Source of the DNA: Flaccisagitta enflata
Lineage: Eukaryota > Chaetognatha > Sagittoidea > Aphragmophora
Assembly: GCA_965153355.1 (NCBI GenBank)
Contig: OZ231127.1
Coordinates: 52,948,001-53,012,000 of the forward strand
Length of the DNA: 64,000 nucleotides
Direction of reading: 5' to 3'
Part shown: piece after piece, positions 37,710 through 49,545 of the stretch
Layout of the letters: each line of letters begins with the position of its first letter
Numbering within the stretch: the stretch's first letter is position 1
Made by a program: the position numbers and the translations under genes
Notes under the pieces: model-generated
What the model saw: only the letters and a program-made list of their open reading frames with translations
Told to the model about the DNA's origin: nothing
Database searches by the model: none

Positions 37710-38384
37710 TTTTTGGGCAGCGGCCCCGAAGGGGACAAAGTCCTGTAGAACACAGGGGGACTTTTGTTCGTCAGTCCGTCCGTCATTCCATTCGTCCCCC
37801 CATTTGCCCTCTCAGGCCTAAAATCTGTCGTCTAGGCCTGAAATCCACCCTCTCAGGCCTCTCAGGCCTCAAATCCAACCTCTCAGGCCTCAAACCTGGC
37901 CTCTCAGGCCTCAAATTAGGCTTCTCAGGCCTCAAATCCAAATTCTCAGGCCTCAAACCTGGCCTCTCAGGCCTCAAATTAGGCCTCTCAGGCCTCAAAT
38001 TAGGCCTCTCAGGCCTCAAATTAGGCCTCTCAGGCCTCAAATCAGCTATCTAAGCCTAAATTTATTGCTCTCAGGCTTCAAATCAGTCCTCTGACCTTTC
38101 AAGCCTTAATCCAGCTCTCTCAAGCCCTCTCAAGCTTCCGATTGGCATTCTGAGGCATTACATCAGCCTTCTTAGACCTCAGTTTAGGCTCTTGAAGGCC
38201 TTCAGTAAGCCCTCTATAGCATGTCATCCACTTCTTCAGGCAGGAGAAACGAAAGTCCCCCTGTGTTCTACAGGACTTTGTCCCCTTCGGGGCCGCTGCC
38301 CTGCTTACCCTCACTCCAATTTACAATCACTCAAAGCAGGGCAACGGGTATCGCTGACCACATATTGCCCTTGGGCGACCTGTT
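37710..38384 (-). mobile_element. GCAGCGGCCCC-capped element, long minisatellite copy
   Basis: Cap TTTTGGGCAGCGGCCCCGAA, then GGACAAAGTCCTGTAGAAC, a GTCC tract, and about ten 21 bp units of GGCCTCTCAGGCCTCAAATT. The inverse cap and the tail ending TTGGGCGACCTGTT follow. The 21 bp unit is a multiple of three, which creates a spurious RPERPNL-repeat reading frame. Confidence 0.8.
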
Positions 38385-39130
38385 AAATCTATGATCCAAG
38401 GCCTCCAATAAGCCCACTCAAAGCTTTCAATCTGTCCTCTACGGCCCCAAATCTGCTCTCTTGGGCTTCAAATCTGCCCTCTTGGGCTTAAAATTGTATC
38501 TTCCAGGATTTGGGCCTTGAAACTGGGATTTGGGCCTCAAGACAAGGATTTGAGTTGGTGGGAAGGGGGGAGGATGGACAGAGGGAGAAGTAGGAGGAGA
38601 AGCAGAAAATTCCCCCTATATGTGAAAGCATAGGTCATCAACCTTTTTGGGGCCACTGCCCAACAACTTGACTTAGGCCTAAAATCAAAGAATTAGCCCT
38701 TAAATCTGCTCTTTCAGGCCCAAAATCAACCCTATGTCTTAAATCTGCTCTCTCATGCACCAAATCAATCCTCTCACACCTCCATTCTGCCCTCTCAGGC
38801 CCCTTACTTGCCCATTCAAGCTCCAAAAAATACTGTCAGGCCTAGAATCAAACCTCCAGAGCCCCAAAATCAGCCCTAATAAGCCACTCATGATTCAAAT
38901 TAGTAGATTAGTAGACACTTTCAGACCTCAATTGTGCCTTCTCAGATAACAAATCATCTGTCTTAAGCCTTTTGACCTCACAGCTGCCTCCTAAGACCTT
39001 GGCTCTTTCCTTTCAAAACTAAAATTAGCCCTCTCATGCTTAGAATATATTCTTTCAGGCTCCCAATCAGCCCTTTCAGGCCTCAAATTAAATTGCCAGA
39101 CTTTAAATTTGGGGCCACTGGTTCAGTATA

Positions 39131-39575
39131 TTTTTTGGGCAGCAGCCCCAAAAGGAACAAAGTCCTGAAAAGCACAGGGAGACTTTTGTTTGTCCGTTTT
39201 TTTGTCCGTTTGTCCCCCCTAGGCTTTCACAAGCCTGAAATTTGCACTCTCAGGCCTGAAATCTGCCCTTGCAGGCCTTGAATCTGCCTTCACAGGCCTG
39301 AAATCTGCCCTCTCAAACCTGAAATCCATCCTCTCAGGCCCTAAACCTGCCTTTCAAATTCAAGGCTTGAGAGGGCAAATTTCAGGCCTGTGAAGGCCTC
39401 GGGGGGACAGGCGGATGGATAGATGGATGATCAAAAGTTCCCCTGTGTTCTACAGGACTTTGTTCCCTATGAAGCCACTGCCTTGCTTCCTCTCACTCTA
39501 ATTCATAATCATGCAAAGCAGAGTAAAGGAAATCATGCAAAGCAATGACCACATATTCCCCTTGGGCGACCTGTT
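39131..39575 (-). mobile_element. GCAGCGGCCCC-capped element, diverged copy
   Basis: Cap TTTTTTGGGCAGCAGCCCCA, GTCC-like block, GGCCTGAAATCTGCC minisatellite, inverse cap and a tail ending GGGCGACCTGTT. Confidence 0.65.
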
Positions 39576-40679
39576 CTACAGGATTTTATCCCTTTTGGGC
39601 TGCTGCTCTGCTTCCCCTGACTCAATTCAAAAGTTGTACAAAGCAGAAAACAGGATATATTGCTGTTGGGCAACTGATTCAATCAAAATCAGCTTCCTCA
39701 GGCCTGGAATCAGCCTTCACACCAGGGGCCTTTTATCAGACTTCATCCCTTTGGGGCCACTACCCTGCTCCCCTCACTCAAAGGGTAATGCTAACTACTC
39801 ATTGCTTTTGGCTGTTCAAGAGAATGACTGGACCAAAATTATGATAACGAGTAAGAAATGAGTTTCAGTAGTAACAATGTGTCATTTTTTAACCATTTTG
39901 ACTTTGACTGTTTTCACGTTTTTGCTTGCCATTTCTAAACGGTTAAAGCTACAAAAACCAGATTGCGCTCATCTTGTAGATTTTTTGATGTAGATTAATT
40001 TGCTTTTTTTAAAAAGTTTCCTAGCTTTTCTAGAAGCAGAGATATCCTTGAAAGAGTGTGACCCTAAACATTTGTTTTAGACCTACAATCATGAGTTTAT
40101 CATAAACCCCTAAAATATGATATTTACAAAATTTCAGCGTGAGAAAAAATTTGCCGCCATGTTTTTCCAGGTCCTAATACCTCATAAAACATTAGAAACA
40201 TGGTCTGATCCATGGACATTGATGCCCAACTTTATAGGGCTATCGGGGACAGTGTGCGCTTGCATTCAACTAAAAGCACTCAGCAGGAGTAAAATGAGCT
40301 GAGAAAATAATGTCAGCTGAGATTTTTTTGTTCGTTGGAATTTTCAAATCAATCTAAAACAACGTCAGATACACGGATGGGCAGCGAAAGAAGACCCTTT
40401 GAGAATTTGGAATGGCGCAGTGAGCTCAAAGAGCTCAAATCGCGGAAGAAGTTGAAATGGGATCCCACCAACCGACGTACCAACATACCAGGACGTGAAG
40501 CAATTATAAACATGAAAACCAACAATAACGCACAAAAGAAAGAAAGAAAAACAGAAAGTAAGAAAGAAAGAGGGGAAGAAAGGAAAAGAAAGGATAAGAA
40601 AAGAAAAATAGTCGCAAAAGCGTTAGATGGTCAGCGGTACCCGTTGCCCCTATGTCAGTGTATGTGAGTGGGAGGTGGT

Positions 40680-41010
40680 TAGTGGGGCAGCGGCCCCGAA
40701 GGGACCAATGACCTATGCTGATTTTATTTAAGCCTCAAGGCTGGGATAAGGGCCTGGAGGCTGGGATTTGAGCCTGGAGGCTGGGATTTGAGCCTCAAGC
40801 CTGGGATTTGAACTTTGAGGCTGTGATTTGAGCTTCATGGCTGGGATTTGAGCTTCAATACTGGGATTTGAGCTTTGAGGCTGGGATTTGAGCCTCGAGG
40901 CTGAGATTTGAGCCTCAAGGCTGGGATTTGAGCCTTGAGGCTTGGATTTGAGCCTTGAGCTGGGGATTTGAGCCTTTGAGCTGAGCCTTTGAGCCTTGTT
41001 TACCGGTGGG
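40680..41010. repeat. GGCTGGGATTTGAGCCT minisatellite behind a cap fragment
   Basis: A cap fragment GGGCAGCGGCCCCGAAGGG is followed by about 13 units of a 21 bp repeat, (G)CTGGGATTTGAGCCTCAAG. The unit length in multiples of three yields a false repetitive reading frame on the minus strand. Confidence 0.75.
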
Positions 41011-41069
41011 TACAGATTGAAAGAGATATCAAGTCCCTTTATGCTTCCCATACCTTCTTGCATTCATTG

Positions 41070-41200
41070 ATTCATTTGTTCATTCATTCATTCATTCATT
41101 CATTCATTCATTCATTCATTCATTCATTCACTATTTCATTCATTCACTCAAGTCATTCATTTATTCATACATTTTTTTAGTCATTCATTCATTCATACAT
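41070..41200. repeat. (ATTC)n
   Basis: Interrupted tetranucleotide array. Confidence 0.93.
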
Positions 41201-41204
41201 CCAA

Positions 41205-43536
41205 ATCTGTGTTTGTACTCTGTTGACACATTTCTTTAGGGGTTGGTAAAATCAATGAATTTCGCTTATTTCTGCCTCTGCTTGAACATGCTACTGCCCC
41301 TGCCCAATGTCCTTTTTTTGAGAATGACCCATGTCCAGCCCTGATTATGTCCCTACTTGCTACCCTACGTGTGTTTGTCTTTCATCTGGCAATCTACGCT
41401 GATTTCGAGAAAAATCCGAAGAAAAAACGAAGAAAAAAGATGACATAATTAATTCATTGAGAATTAAGAATTTGCATAAAAAATAAAAAAATGAAAAAAC
41501 AAAAACATACCGGCTAGCTATTTATCATACCAAGGCCGGTATGTTCTTAGAAAAGTTAGTTTTTTCTTTATTTTGGTTATTCTTAATTCTCAGAAACGAA
41601 AATATTATTTTCGAAATCTTGATAAAGAGTGAGAACCTCACTCTGAAAATCGATTTAGCATATAAAAAAAGCTCCCCATTGGTCAAATCTGAGCAACAAT
41701 GCTCTATGACACATATTTATACTAATTCTACTAAAAAATCCCCACTCGTTGCTTGTTTGATAGCTAATTTAAGTAATATTACAAAAATTGTACTAATAAT
41801 CAATTTCTGAAGGTCACCATGACATCTTCACTTCTGAATTTTTTTTATGAGCATACTTTTACGCCGGAAGCCGCCAGATTTTTTTTGCAGTGAAAATAAA
41901 CCCAGGATTAGCTATATGTTCCATTGTGTTCATACGGGAAGCGTTGGTTTTGTCAGAATGTTTCAACAGCTTCATTGATGAAACAGGCCAGGGAACTCAA
42001 TTTCCTTCATTTAGGGCCATTTTCTCAGCGATTTTCACCTATAAAACGACATTTCTCGAGCCCGTTACTCATTTTTGACTATCGAGGTATGAGATAGCAT
42101 TATTATGATATGTGACCACCTTCATGATATGATCAAATACGTGAAAAAAAATCGCAATAGCCCTTAGAAAGGTGTGACTGGAAATTGCTTGTCCAATCTT
42201 GCTCTGCGTCTTAAAGATATTGTGACAGCACTGACTAGGAAAACTACTCTTTTATATTTCTCCTTCTATAAATAACTATGGAGAATCTGGTTTATTTTTA
42301 TTTATAATGATTATCGTTATGATTAAATTGAAAATTCCTTAACAAAGTTTTGAAAATGAAATACAGTATTTTTAAACAAAAAATATTTTATTATTCATTT
42401 TAAATTTAAACAAAATTATTTTTTCATTTAAAGTTACCTACATTTTTTGGAGCACCCGTTATGTGGAATCATCGAAAGCAGTTATGTCGAAGAAGATCGA
42501 AGTGCCAGACAAGCTATCTACAAAAGAAAATACTGTAACTGAATTTCAAGCTTATATCTCCTGAATGAAATGCAAAGGTGATTAACATTTAGACATTTTT
42601 TTATACATCAAGCACAAAATACGAGTTGTATTTTTGATAGATAATAGATCAAAACTCATAGTCATAATCAATTAATCATCGCCTCTCGCCGATGCAATAA
42701 CTCACAAAACGCAAGCTGGTTTTTGAACAAGATCAAGAGTTAGTGATTTAATGAACGTCCATCAATAGCGAGAATAAAACCATTAGATGACATTTTCGCA
42801 AGCGTTTAGTCTCAAGTAGAAGATGGTCTTTTTGCATCATCAACAATGTTGGTTCTTATATAAGAGCAAGATTACCATTTCGTGGCAAAACTCGACCCCT
42901 CCCCGGATGATCTTTAAATAATATGTAAAACCGGAAACTAATCAATATTGCTTAAATGATAAATAAGAGAGAACAACTAATGGAACAACGATAAAATGTC
43001 GCATTGTTCAGTATTGGAGGGAGGGATCCTTTTTTTTTTCCTTCTTAAAAAGAGATGACTTATTGATACAGCTGCTAAAATCCAATGTAGATGGTATCAA
43101 TCCATGTCAATAAGCATTCACAGAGAACAAAAGGAATCCTATTACTATTAATGATGGTATTATCACAAAAAGATTGAATATTTCTACGAACGGTCATTAG
43201 TGTAGGCTTTGCAATCTCTTAAAAATTGTAGATGAGTCAGAATCAGCCTTTTGTATGCAAGGGGAACACTGCCTAAACGGGAGGAGGGTTTTAAAGAAAA
43301 CGACGAAAAAAATAGAAAAAAATTTAAGGCGATGAAGAGGAGTTTAAATAAAGGAAAAGCGGGAATGGTTCTGTTGAGAGTGACGCCAACTGTAAACGTA
43401 ACTAAACATCACAAACTTAACCAAACAACGCCCAGTTGTTAAGTCGTTTTTTTTTAGATTGTTATATAGTGGCTCGGCACTGGCTTTTATAGTAAACAAA
43501 GAAAATGGCAAAAAAATGGAATCACTGTAGCAATAA

Positions 43537-43572
<36 letters not shown>

Positions 43573-43886
43573 AAGAATGGTTCTCCTCAGTTTGCTATCA
43601 GAAAAAAGATTCGTTAGTTTCCATCTGAATCCAGTTAGTTGATAATTGACGCTCAGTTACCGAGATGAGAATGATATAGACAGTCGCAAAAAAAAACAAA
43701 AAAAAAAAAAAAACAAAACGTTGTAACGTTGTAACGGTCACTGGAAAAATGTAAATCGTTCATTTTGGTAAAAAAAAATTTGAATTCCTGAAATTATTTT
43801 TTCATTCAGTATTACTTTATAAGTATCAATTTTTGTTGATTGAAATTAAAAGTTCCGTCATTGCGGGAGAAAACTGTTGTAGCGCA

Positions 43887-43890
<4 letters not shown>
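41205..43890. other. Long AT-rich stretch without recognised features
   Basis: Holds A-runs at 43540-43570 and 43687-43715. Reading frames at 41541, 41890 and 43251 are short and match no family I know. Confidence 0.5.

Positions 43891-43891
<1 letters not shown>

Positions 43892-43946
<55 letters not shown>
43892..43946. repeat. (GA)n
   Basis: Followed by short (AC)n. Confidence 0.95.
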
Positions 43947-43949
<3 letters not shown>

Positions 43950-44660
43950 TACACATACACACACACAGTCCAAACACACTACAAACTATTTAAATGTCTC
44001 AAATGCAGATTTTTGCTTCTGTCTCTTTCCAGACGTGTATATTATTGAGTCCTTTTGATTTTCCCCCTGCCTTTGATTTTCTTCCCCGCGATGCGTCGCG
44101 TCGCGTTTTTATACCTATGGTTTTCTTCCCTATATAGCAATAAAACAATATAGTTAAGGTCTAAATAGTATCAAATTGTGTTCTACTCATTGTGTTTTAT
44201 GATTTTGTACTGTCAAAAGTTATATTTTCCCCAAATTTCCTTTTTTTTCTCTTTTTTCCCCTCCTAGATTTCCTTCCCCATCTCCAGACCCTTTGATTTT
44301 TTTTCCCCCCCACGGGGGGGGGGGGGGGAAACTCAATAATATACAGGCCTGTCTCTTTCAGACGTTGATTGCATCTGACAGATATTGGAAGACTCTTTTA
44401 TACGAGTATAAACGAGGATGATACATGTCAATCGATGAGTTTTCACGAATATATTTTTTTTTGTATTCACGCTCAATGATGTATATGAGATTTATTCTTT
44501 CGCTTTTTTTTCACATGTCACGAATCCCTTTGCCCATCTGTTGTATTAATTTCCATGTCATCGACCGTCAGATAGCGTTCAATCCTGAAAAAAAAAAATC
44601 AGTGCGTGAAATCCGATTTAGTTTCTTGTTAATCGAATTTATATGAACTATGTCTGTAAG
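43950..44660. other. No gene seen
   Basis: T/C-rich with a poly-C/poly-G snap-back at 44305-44330; otherwise unique. Confidence 0.45.
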
Positions 44661-44661
44661 T

Positions 44662-44762
44662 AGGATGCTAGGTAGGTAGGTAGGTAGGATGGTACTAGGA
44701 AGGTAAGTAGGGAGGTAGGATGGTACTAGGAAGGTAGGTAGGAATGTAGGTAGGTTGGTTGG
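44662..44762. repeat. (GTAG)-type minisatellite
   Basis: AGGTAGGTAGG blocks with GATGGTACTAGGA repeated twice. Confidence 0.85.
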
Positions 44763-44812
44763 TCCAATCTATTGACAAGGCGTTAATGAGTTTTTTCTTG
44801 CTACATATGGAA

Positions 44813-44912
<100 letters not shown>

Positions 44913-45253
44913 CTGCTTACCGGTGGAACTCGGTGTATATTACGGATGGTGAGAGGCGAATGATTCGATGCGGATGTCCAGATGTAACGTCAGGTGGCGA
45001 GTAACAAATACAGACAAATTGTATACTGTTGTATACTATTGTATACTATTGTATACTGTACATGTATAGACATGTCGCAAATTGTAATGTCAGGGAGCGA
45101 GTGGGGAATGTTTGGTGGCGAATGTCGTCGAGTTTCCAGGGGGGAAATCCGTTCATTCGGGGGGAACGTCCTATCAAGAACTTCCTTAGGTAGAAGTTGA
45201 TAAATTGGTGGCCGTTATCCAGCAGCGATTGGCGAATGACACATGGCGAGGAG

Positions 45254-45316
45254 ATGACACATGACATAACATGACATGACATAACATGACATGACATGAC
45301 ATGACATGACATGACA
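45254..45316. repeat. (ATGAC)n
   Basis: Pentanucleotide array. It lies just downstream of the stop of the 45339-45436 exon, in its presumed 3' UTR. Confidence 0.93.
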
Positions 45317-45338
45317 CATGGCGAGGAGAGAGCGAAAG

Positions 45339-45436
45339 TCAGATCATGTGCTCGGTTTCCGTCTTTTTCGCGCCGCAGTCTTTCAAGATGATATCCAACT
45401 CTCCGTGCTCCTCCAACTGTCGCAAACTCTCCAGTC
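45339..45436 (-). CDS. Probable terminal exon of an unidentified gene
   Basis: A strong 3' splice site (long CT tract, then CCCATATTCTCAG at 45437-45449) is followed by two bases and 31 codons ending in TGA. The peptide begins LESLRQLEEHGELDIIL, continues KDCGAKK and ends in Met-Ile. Codon use is G/C-rich at third positions, as in the DCDC2-like exons and unlike the surrounding DNA. The transcript then enters a GTCAT-rich tract; no AATAAA was seen close by. I do not recognise the family. Upstream exons should lie above 45436 on the minus strand. It could instead be a chance frame after a cryptic acceptor. Confidence 0.45.
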
Positions 45437-45763
45437 CTGAGAATATGGGCGCGAGGAGGGGAAAAAAGAAAGAAAATTACATATTATACTTTAGCAGGGA
45501 AAAAGAAAGAAAAACTAGATGTTATGCGGTGTGCTTCCCCGTCTCCGGTTCAAGAAAAAAAGGGATGTTACACTGGGCAAAAAGGGATAAAAAAAGGTTG
45601 AATAAATTCTTTTGGCGTGATCCCCCAACTGACGCCTGTGGCGAAGCAAGATCTCTGGTTCCGGGGAACATGGACACAATTGAAGAAGACAGAGTTTAAT
45701 GCTGCATTGGTTCCACGTGTGCTCTAAGCTATTGAGTCCTTATAAATTCAAGTGCTGCATAAA

Positions 45764-45812
45764 GAAAAATGATATCCAAATCACCGAGCTCCTCCATCTC
45801 GCTCGGGCTAAT
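45764..45812 (-). pseudogene. Diverged copy of the 45339-45436 exon core
   Basis: About 33 bp aligns at roughly 80% with the exon at 45339-45436. In the matching frame it reads EMEELGDLDIIF against RQLEEHGELDIIL. No clear splice site is present and the frame stops 12 codons later. It may be a decayed duplicate exon or an unused alternative exon. Confidence 0.35.
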
Positions 45813-45838
45813 GTTTCTGAGCGCTATGACGCAAGACC

Positions 45839-46063
45839 TTTTTTGAGTCGCGGACACTCGACTCTACTCCTTGTAGTGTCCGTCCGTCTGTCGGTCGGTC
45901 CGTCCGTCCGTTGGTCTGTTACATTCTTGAAATTTAGTCTTTTTTTAAGTGTTATGGATTATTATGAGGTATGTAAGTGCGAAATACTGCTGTACTGTTG
46001 GAGTACTGTAGTTCTGCACCTGCCCAATCGTCCGCGACTTTTACCCTGGTTTGGGCTTGTTTT
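45839..46063 (-). mobile_element. Hairpin/(GTCC)n element
   Basis: GAGTCGCGGACACTCGACTC, TCCTTGTAGTGTCC, GTCGGTCC array, CCCAATCGTCCGCGACTTTT and a GGGCTTGTT end. It separates the relics at 45764 and 46073. Confidence 0.7.
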
Positions 46064-46072
46064 TCTGTTCAG

Positions 46073-46118
46073 GCAGTCCATGAAGAAAAGGCACGTTTCG
46101 GGAACAGCGGAGCCGTCG
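46073..46118 (+). other. Possible short exon or coding relic
   Basis: An acceptor-like TTTTTCTGTTCAG and a donor-like CG|GTAAAG bracket 46 bp that can read AVHEEKARFGNSGAV. Part of it (GCACGTTTCGGGA) recurs in inverted orientation at about 46325-46338. It lies just past the end of a hairpin element (45839-46063). Strand and reality are uncertain. Confidence 0.2.
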
Positions 46119-46334
46119 GTAAAGATTATGACCACCCTTTGCGTTTTCCATTGATTTATAGTGATGCATCTAACAATGGGTGATTTTGTATTTTCTAAGC
46201 ATCATGATCCATTTGAATAGTACTTGATTTTTTGAAAGTTACAAGCACCCTTACATGGATTTATTTTGGAAGAGTAAAATCAGGTTTTCACAATATGGAC
46301 ATTTTCATAGTTGGCCCAGCGACTCCCGAAACGT

Positions 46335-46375
46335 GCGGAAAGAAAGATGATGTCCAATTTCCCAAACCCCAAGGT
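46335..46375 (-). pseudogene. Third relic related to the 45339-45436 exon
   Basis: The plus strand here (AAAGAAAGATGATGTCCAA) matches the relic at 45764-45812 closely. In the same frame as that exon the minus strand reads FGKLDIIFLSARFG. A TGA lies a few codons upstream, so it is not an intact exon in this frame. Confidence 0.3.
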
Positions 46376-46666
46376 TGCAAGTCCTCATCTGACACACACT
46401 CCTTATATTGGACAGAGGGAAGATGATCGGCAAAAAAAGAAGAGAAAAAAGAACAATGCAATGGTGAGAATGAGAATCGGTGGCTCCCTAAAGGCTGCAT
46501 TGTTAGGGTTGGTCACTATGCAAACCTTTGTGAATGTTTGTGAAAATTATCACATGGTTGGCGCAAAGCATAACCCTCAACCCCTCGTATGTTTAATGTC
46601 GCCAAGTACAAAAGAATCTGTAAAAAAAAATTGATCGAGCTCTGTTTAAATACGATATCAAGCTTT

Positions 46667-46899
46667 AAGACTCTATAAGAGGCTTTGTCCGTCCGTCCGT
46701 CCGTCCGTCCGTCCGTCCGTCCCTCCGTCCGTCCCTCCGTCCCTCCGTCCGTCCCTCCGTCCGTCCGTCCGTCCCTCCGTCCGTCCCTCCGTCCGTCCCT
46801 CCGTCCGTCCCTACGTCCGTCACGCTCGAGTTGAAAACGCGCATTCTCGCTCCTGCCCACCCGTGCGCGACTGGTTTTGGCCGTGTATCCGGCCTTGTT
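46667..46899 (-). mobile_element. (GTCC)n element lacking its hairpin
   Basis: GACTCTATAAGAGGCTTTGT, then about 140 bp of GTCC/CCTC units, GCTCGAGTTGAAAACGCGCA and a GTGTATCCGGCCTTGTT end. The hairpin arm is truncated. Confidence 0.7.
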
Positions 46900-46904
46900 C
46901 TTCG

Positions 46905-47510
46905 TTTGTTTCCCTCTGGTTTCCTTAATATGCAGCAGTTTGGGGATGTCATCATAGTTACAATTGGGACAACCACATACTCAGTAGTCAGTTCTAGTCA
47001 AATCGAGGTGCAATGAAATTGACCATTGAAATGGAAATTTAATGCGGATTTTTATTTTAGGTTCTCCTCGTCGAATTTTTTGTCAGTGTTAAAAAAAAGC
47101 TACTTCTCCTTGTCGTGGCGACATTTCATTTGTTCCATAAAATAGGATGGCAATTCTGTCATCGTGAATGTTCTTAAGAGTAAAGAGAGACCCTCGACTA
47201 CCAGTGCATGATTTCTCACCGAAAGAGTTCTTGAGCATTGAAACTACACATAATTCAACAAAGGGAAGAATACATATCAATGATATTGTCAACAAATTTC
47301 ATATTGATTACCCATGCTGACTTATACATGTCGCAACAAAGATCGCCATCAAAAACACATTATGACCTTCCCTACTGCATTGTGATTGAATATGGAAGAG
47401 GGAATGAAGATAAGATTGGAATGGTGTTAGAATTGCGCAAAGCAGCTTGAACGAGGCGAAATGTGGGCAAACAGAAATGTGATAAAAAAAGACGGTCAGA
47501 AAGAAATAAG
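46905..47510. other. No gene seen
   Basis: Unique DNA; no frame with splice support. Confidence 0.45.
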
Positions 47511-47514
47511 CCTA

Positions 47515-47610
47515 TGAGAAGAAGAAGAAGAAGAAGAAGAAGAAGAAGAAGAAGAAGAAAAAGAAAAAGAAAAAGAAAAAAGAAAAAGAAAAAGAAAAAG
47601 AAAAAGAAAA
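47515..47610. repeat. (GAA)n then (AAAAAG)n
   Basis: Purine tract abutting the element at 47612, possibly seeded by its A-rich edge. Confidence 0.93.
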
Positions 47611-47611
47611 G

Positions 47612-47782
47612 AACAAGGCCGGATACACGGCCAACAGTTGCGGACGGGTGGGCAGGGGCGGAAATGCGCGTTTTCCCACTTTTCGACTCGATCACCTCAA
47701 CGGACCGACCAACCATCCGACAAACCGACCAACCGACGGACAGACAAAGCCTCTTATAGAGTTGCGTGTCCGCAACTAAAAA
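47612..47782 (+). mobile_element. Hairpin/(GTCC)n element, near consensus
   Basis: AACAAGGCCGGATACACGGC, AGTTGCGGACGGGTGGGC, CTTTTCGACTCGATCACC, a GACCGACCAACC core, CCTCTTATAGAGTTGCGTGT and CCGCAACTAAAAA. Confidence 0.85.
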
Positions 47783-48197
47783 GAAGAATACAAGTTCGTG
47801 ATGTGGTACTTACATGGTGAAGGCAAACCATTGTGATTTGTCGGAATATTCAATGTGGAAGAACTATCGCTTCGTCTATGATGGTCATTTTCTCAACACG
47901 GGCTTCAAGGATTTGATTGCAATCGAAAATTAACTATACCGATACAAATTCTCATGAGTCATGTCTCAACTCAAGTTTTGATGAGCTTTCCTAGTATATG
48001 CAGCGCAGGCATCTAGAGCTAGTTTTCTCATTACTTAACTCTTGAGCCAATCAAGTGTCACTCTATGCGATGGAAAATTACATTGGTTTACTTATGTATT
48101 CATAGCCATTTAGAACCATTCATTTTTCTCTTTCCTTGTTCGCTCGTACATTTGCCTGCTTTCTCTTTAGCATCGTGTCTCTTTCTTCCTCATTTTC

Positions 48198-48227
48198 TTT
48201 CTTTCTTTCTATCTTTCTTTCTTTGTC

Positions 48228-48326
<99 letters not shown>

Positions 48327-48375
48327 CTTTCTTTCTTTCTCCCTTTCTTTCTTTCTCCCTTTCTTTCTTTCTTTT
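48198..48375. repeat. (CTTT)n
   Basis: About 180 bp with few interruptions. Confidence 0.96.
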
Positions 48376-48429
48376 TTTCTTTCACTGTTTTATGGTCCCT
48401 TTCTGTGTTAGTCTGCCTGTCTGTCTGTC

Positions 48430-48800
48430 CAGCTTGAATTGACTTTGAACTAATAAAAATCCATGCCAATGGAAAGCCCTTCGAAATAGCTTCCATTTGG
48501 GTCGTATAAGGCATCTTTAGCTCAATTTGTTTAAGAGTTACGTTAATTCAAGAAGAAACATTCTTTACTTGATAGCAGCAAAAGAAAAACACAATTTTCA
48601 TTGCTGTTTTGATTCCTTGTCTTTGTTTTATCATAGAATAAAAACAAATTGATCAAATTCTTTGCGTGGCAATGTTTTTGTTTTTTGAAGCTCTTTCAAA
48701 TGCCCCCAAGAAGAACCTAAAAAAGTTTATCTTAATTTCCTTAAACATGAACTCTGACTTGTATCTTTTCTTATGCATCGCACTGTAATTGACATCTATT
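48430..48800. repeat. Second copy of the 28381-29310 family
   Basis: Shares AGCTCAATTTGTTTAAGA, TTTTGAAGCTCTTTCAAATG and a TCGCACTGTAATTGACATC end with 28381-29310. Confidence 0.55.
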
Positions 48801-49078
48801 TTGTTATAGATTACCTTTTCAATTGTCGTTCCAACGGTTAATGCGTAAGTCAGTCTGTCTGTCTCTGTTTTGTTTTTTAGAACTACCCCCGCCCTTCAAA
48901 CGACCATTGCTCAATTCGGTTGTCAGCTCAAAAGATAGGATCTCGCCGTGTCAGTGACGAGCTTTGATTAATCTGAGGTGTGATTGTAAAAAAAAATCAT
49001 GTTTGAAAGAACTAAGAAAACGAATGTTTAAAAAGTTTCTCTCAGAACTCCATTAGAGAGAGAGAAAGAGAGAAAGAG

Positions 49079-49233
49079 AACAAGGCCGGATACATGGCAA
49101 AACAGTAGCGGATGATTGGGCAGGGGCCGTAATGCAATAATCGCTCGGAATTAAAAAAAAATTGTAACGGACCGACGTCCCGACCTACCGACCGACACGG
49201 CAAGGTGTAGAGTCGCGTGTCCGCGGCTGAAAA
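49079..49233 (+). mobile_element. Hairpin/(GTCC)n element
   Basis: AACAAGGCCGGATACATGGC start, AGTCGCGTGTCCGCGGCT hairpin end. It is flanked on both sides by GAGA repeats. Confidence 0.75.
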
Positions 49234-49545
49234 GAGAGAGAGAGAGAAAGATGCTTGCATGTCTTCTTCATTTCGAAATTGCACGTAAAGGCTTTTATCA
49301 AATATGTATGATATATATTTAGCATGTACATTTTGATATTAAGAATGAACTTCATCCTGGTCGAGTCGTTAATGAATGCTACGATCAACGTTTCACCTGA
49401 TTTGGAACATTATTGATTATTTGGTTTGTTGTTATTTGAAGTTGAATTGATCACCACCGCATCATGCAAATGAGCTTTCGGATTCTTTTCATTTTTATAG
49501 GTTTTTTTATGTGCATTTGTATGGCTATAGGCTATAGCATACATG

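Larger units (their letters stand above)
34921..40256. mobile_element. 5.3 kb element with 468 bp terminal inverted repeats and CGCT duplication
   Basis: The left end (34921-35388) and right end (39789-40256) are equal-length, about 95% identical inverted repeats starting CACACTGTCCCCGATAGCCC. Weaker homology runs about 55 bp further inwards on both sides. CGCT flanks both ends (34917-34920 and 40257-40260). Removing the element restores a normal hairpin-element end, so the insertion was into that repeat. A 4 bp duplication and a CAC terminus would fit Chapaev/CMC-type transposons; this is inference. The interior is minisatellite and capped elements, with no transposase seen. Confidence 0.85.

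Noticed and set aside
44305-44330. Poly-C/poly-G run as a structural signal
   Set aside because: Possible hairpin or G4, but such runs can arise by chance or sequencing error and there is no context.
46516-46976. Frames with DGRTDGRTDG or SVRPSVRPSVGWSV
   Set aside because: Produced by the (GTCC)n core of hairpin elements, in which three units make four codons.
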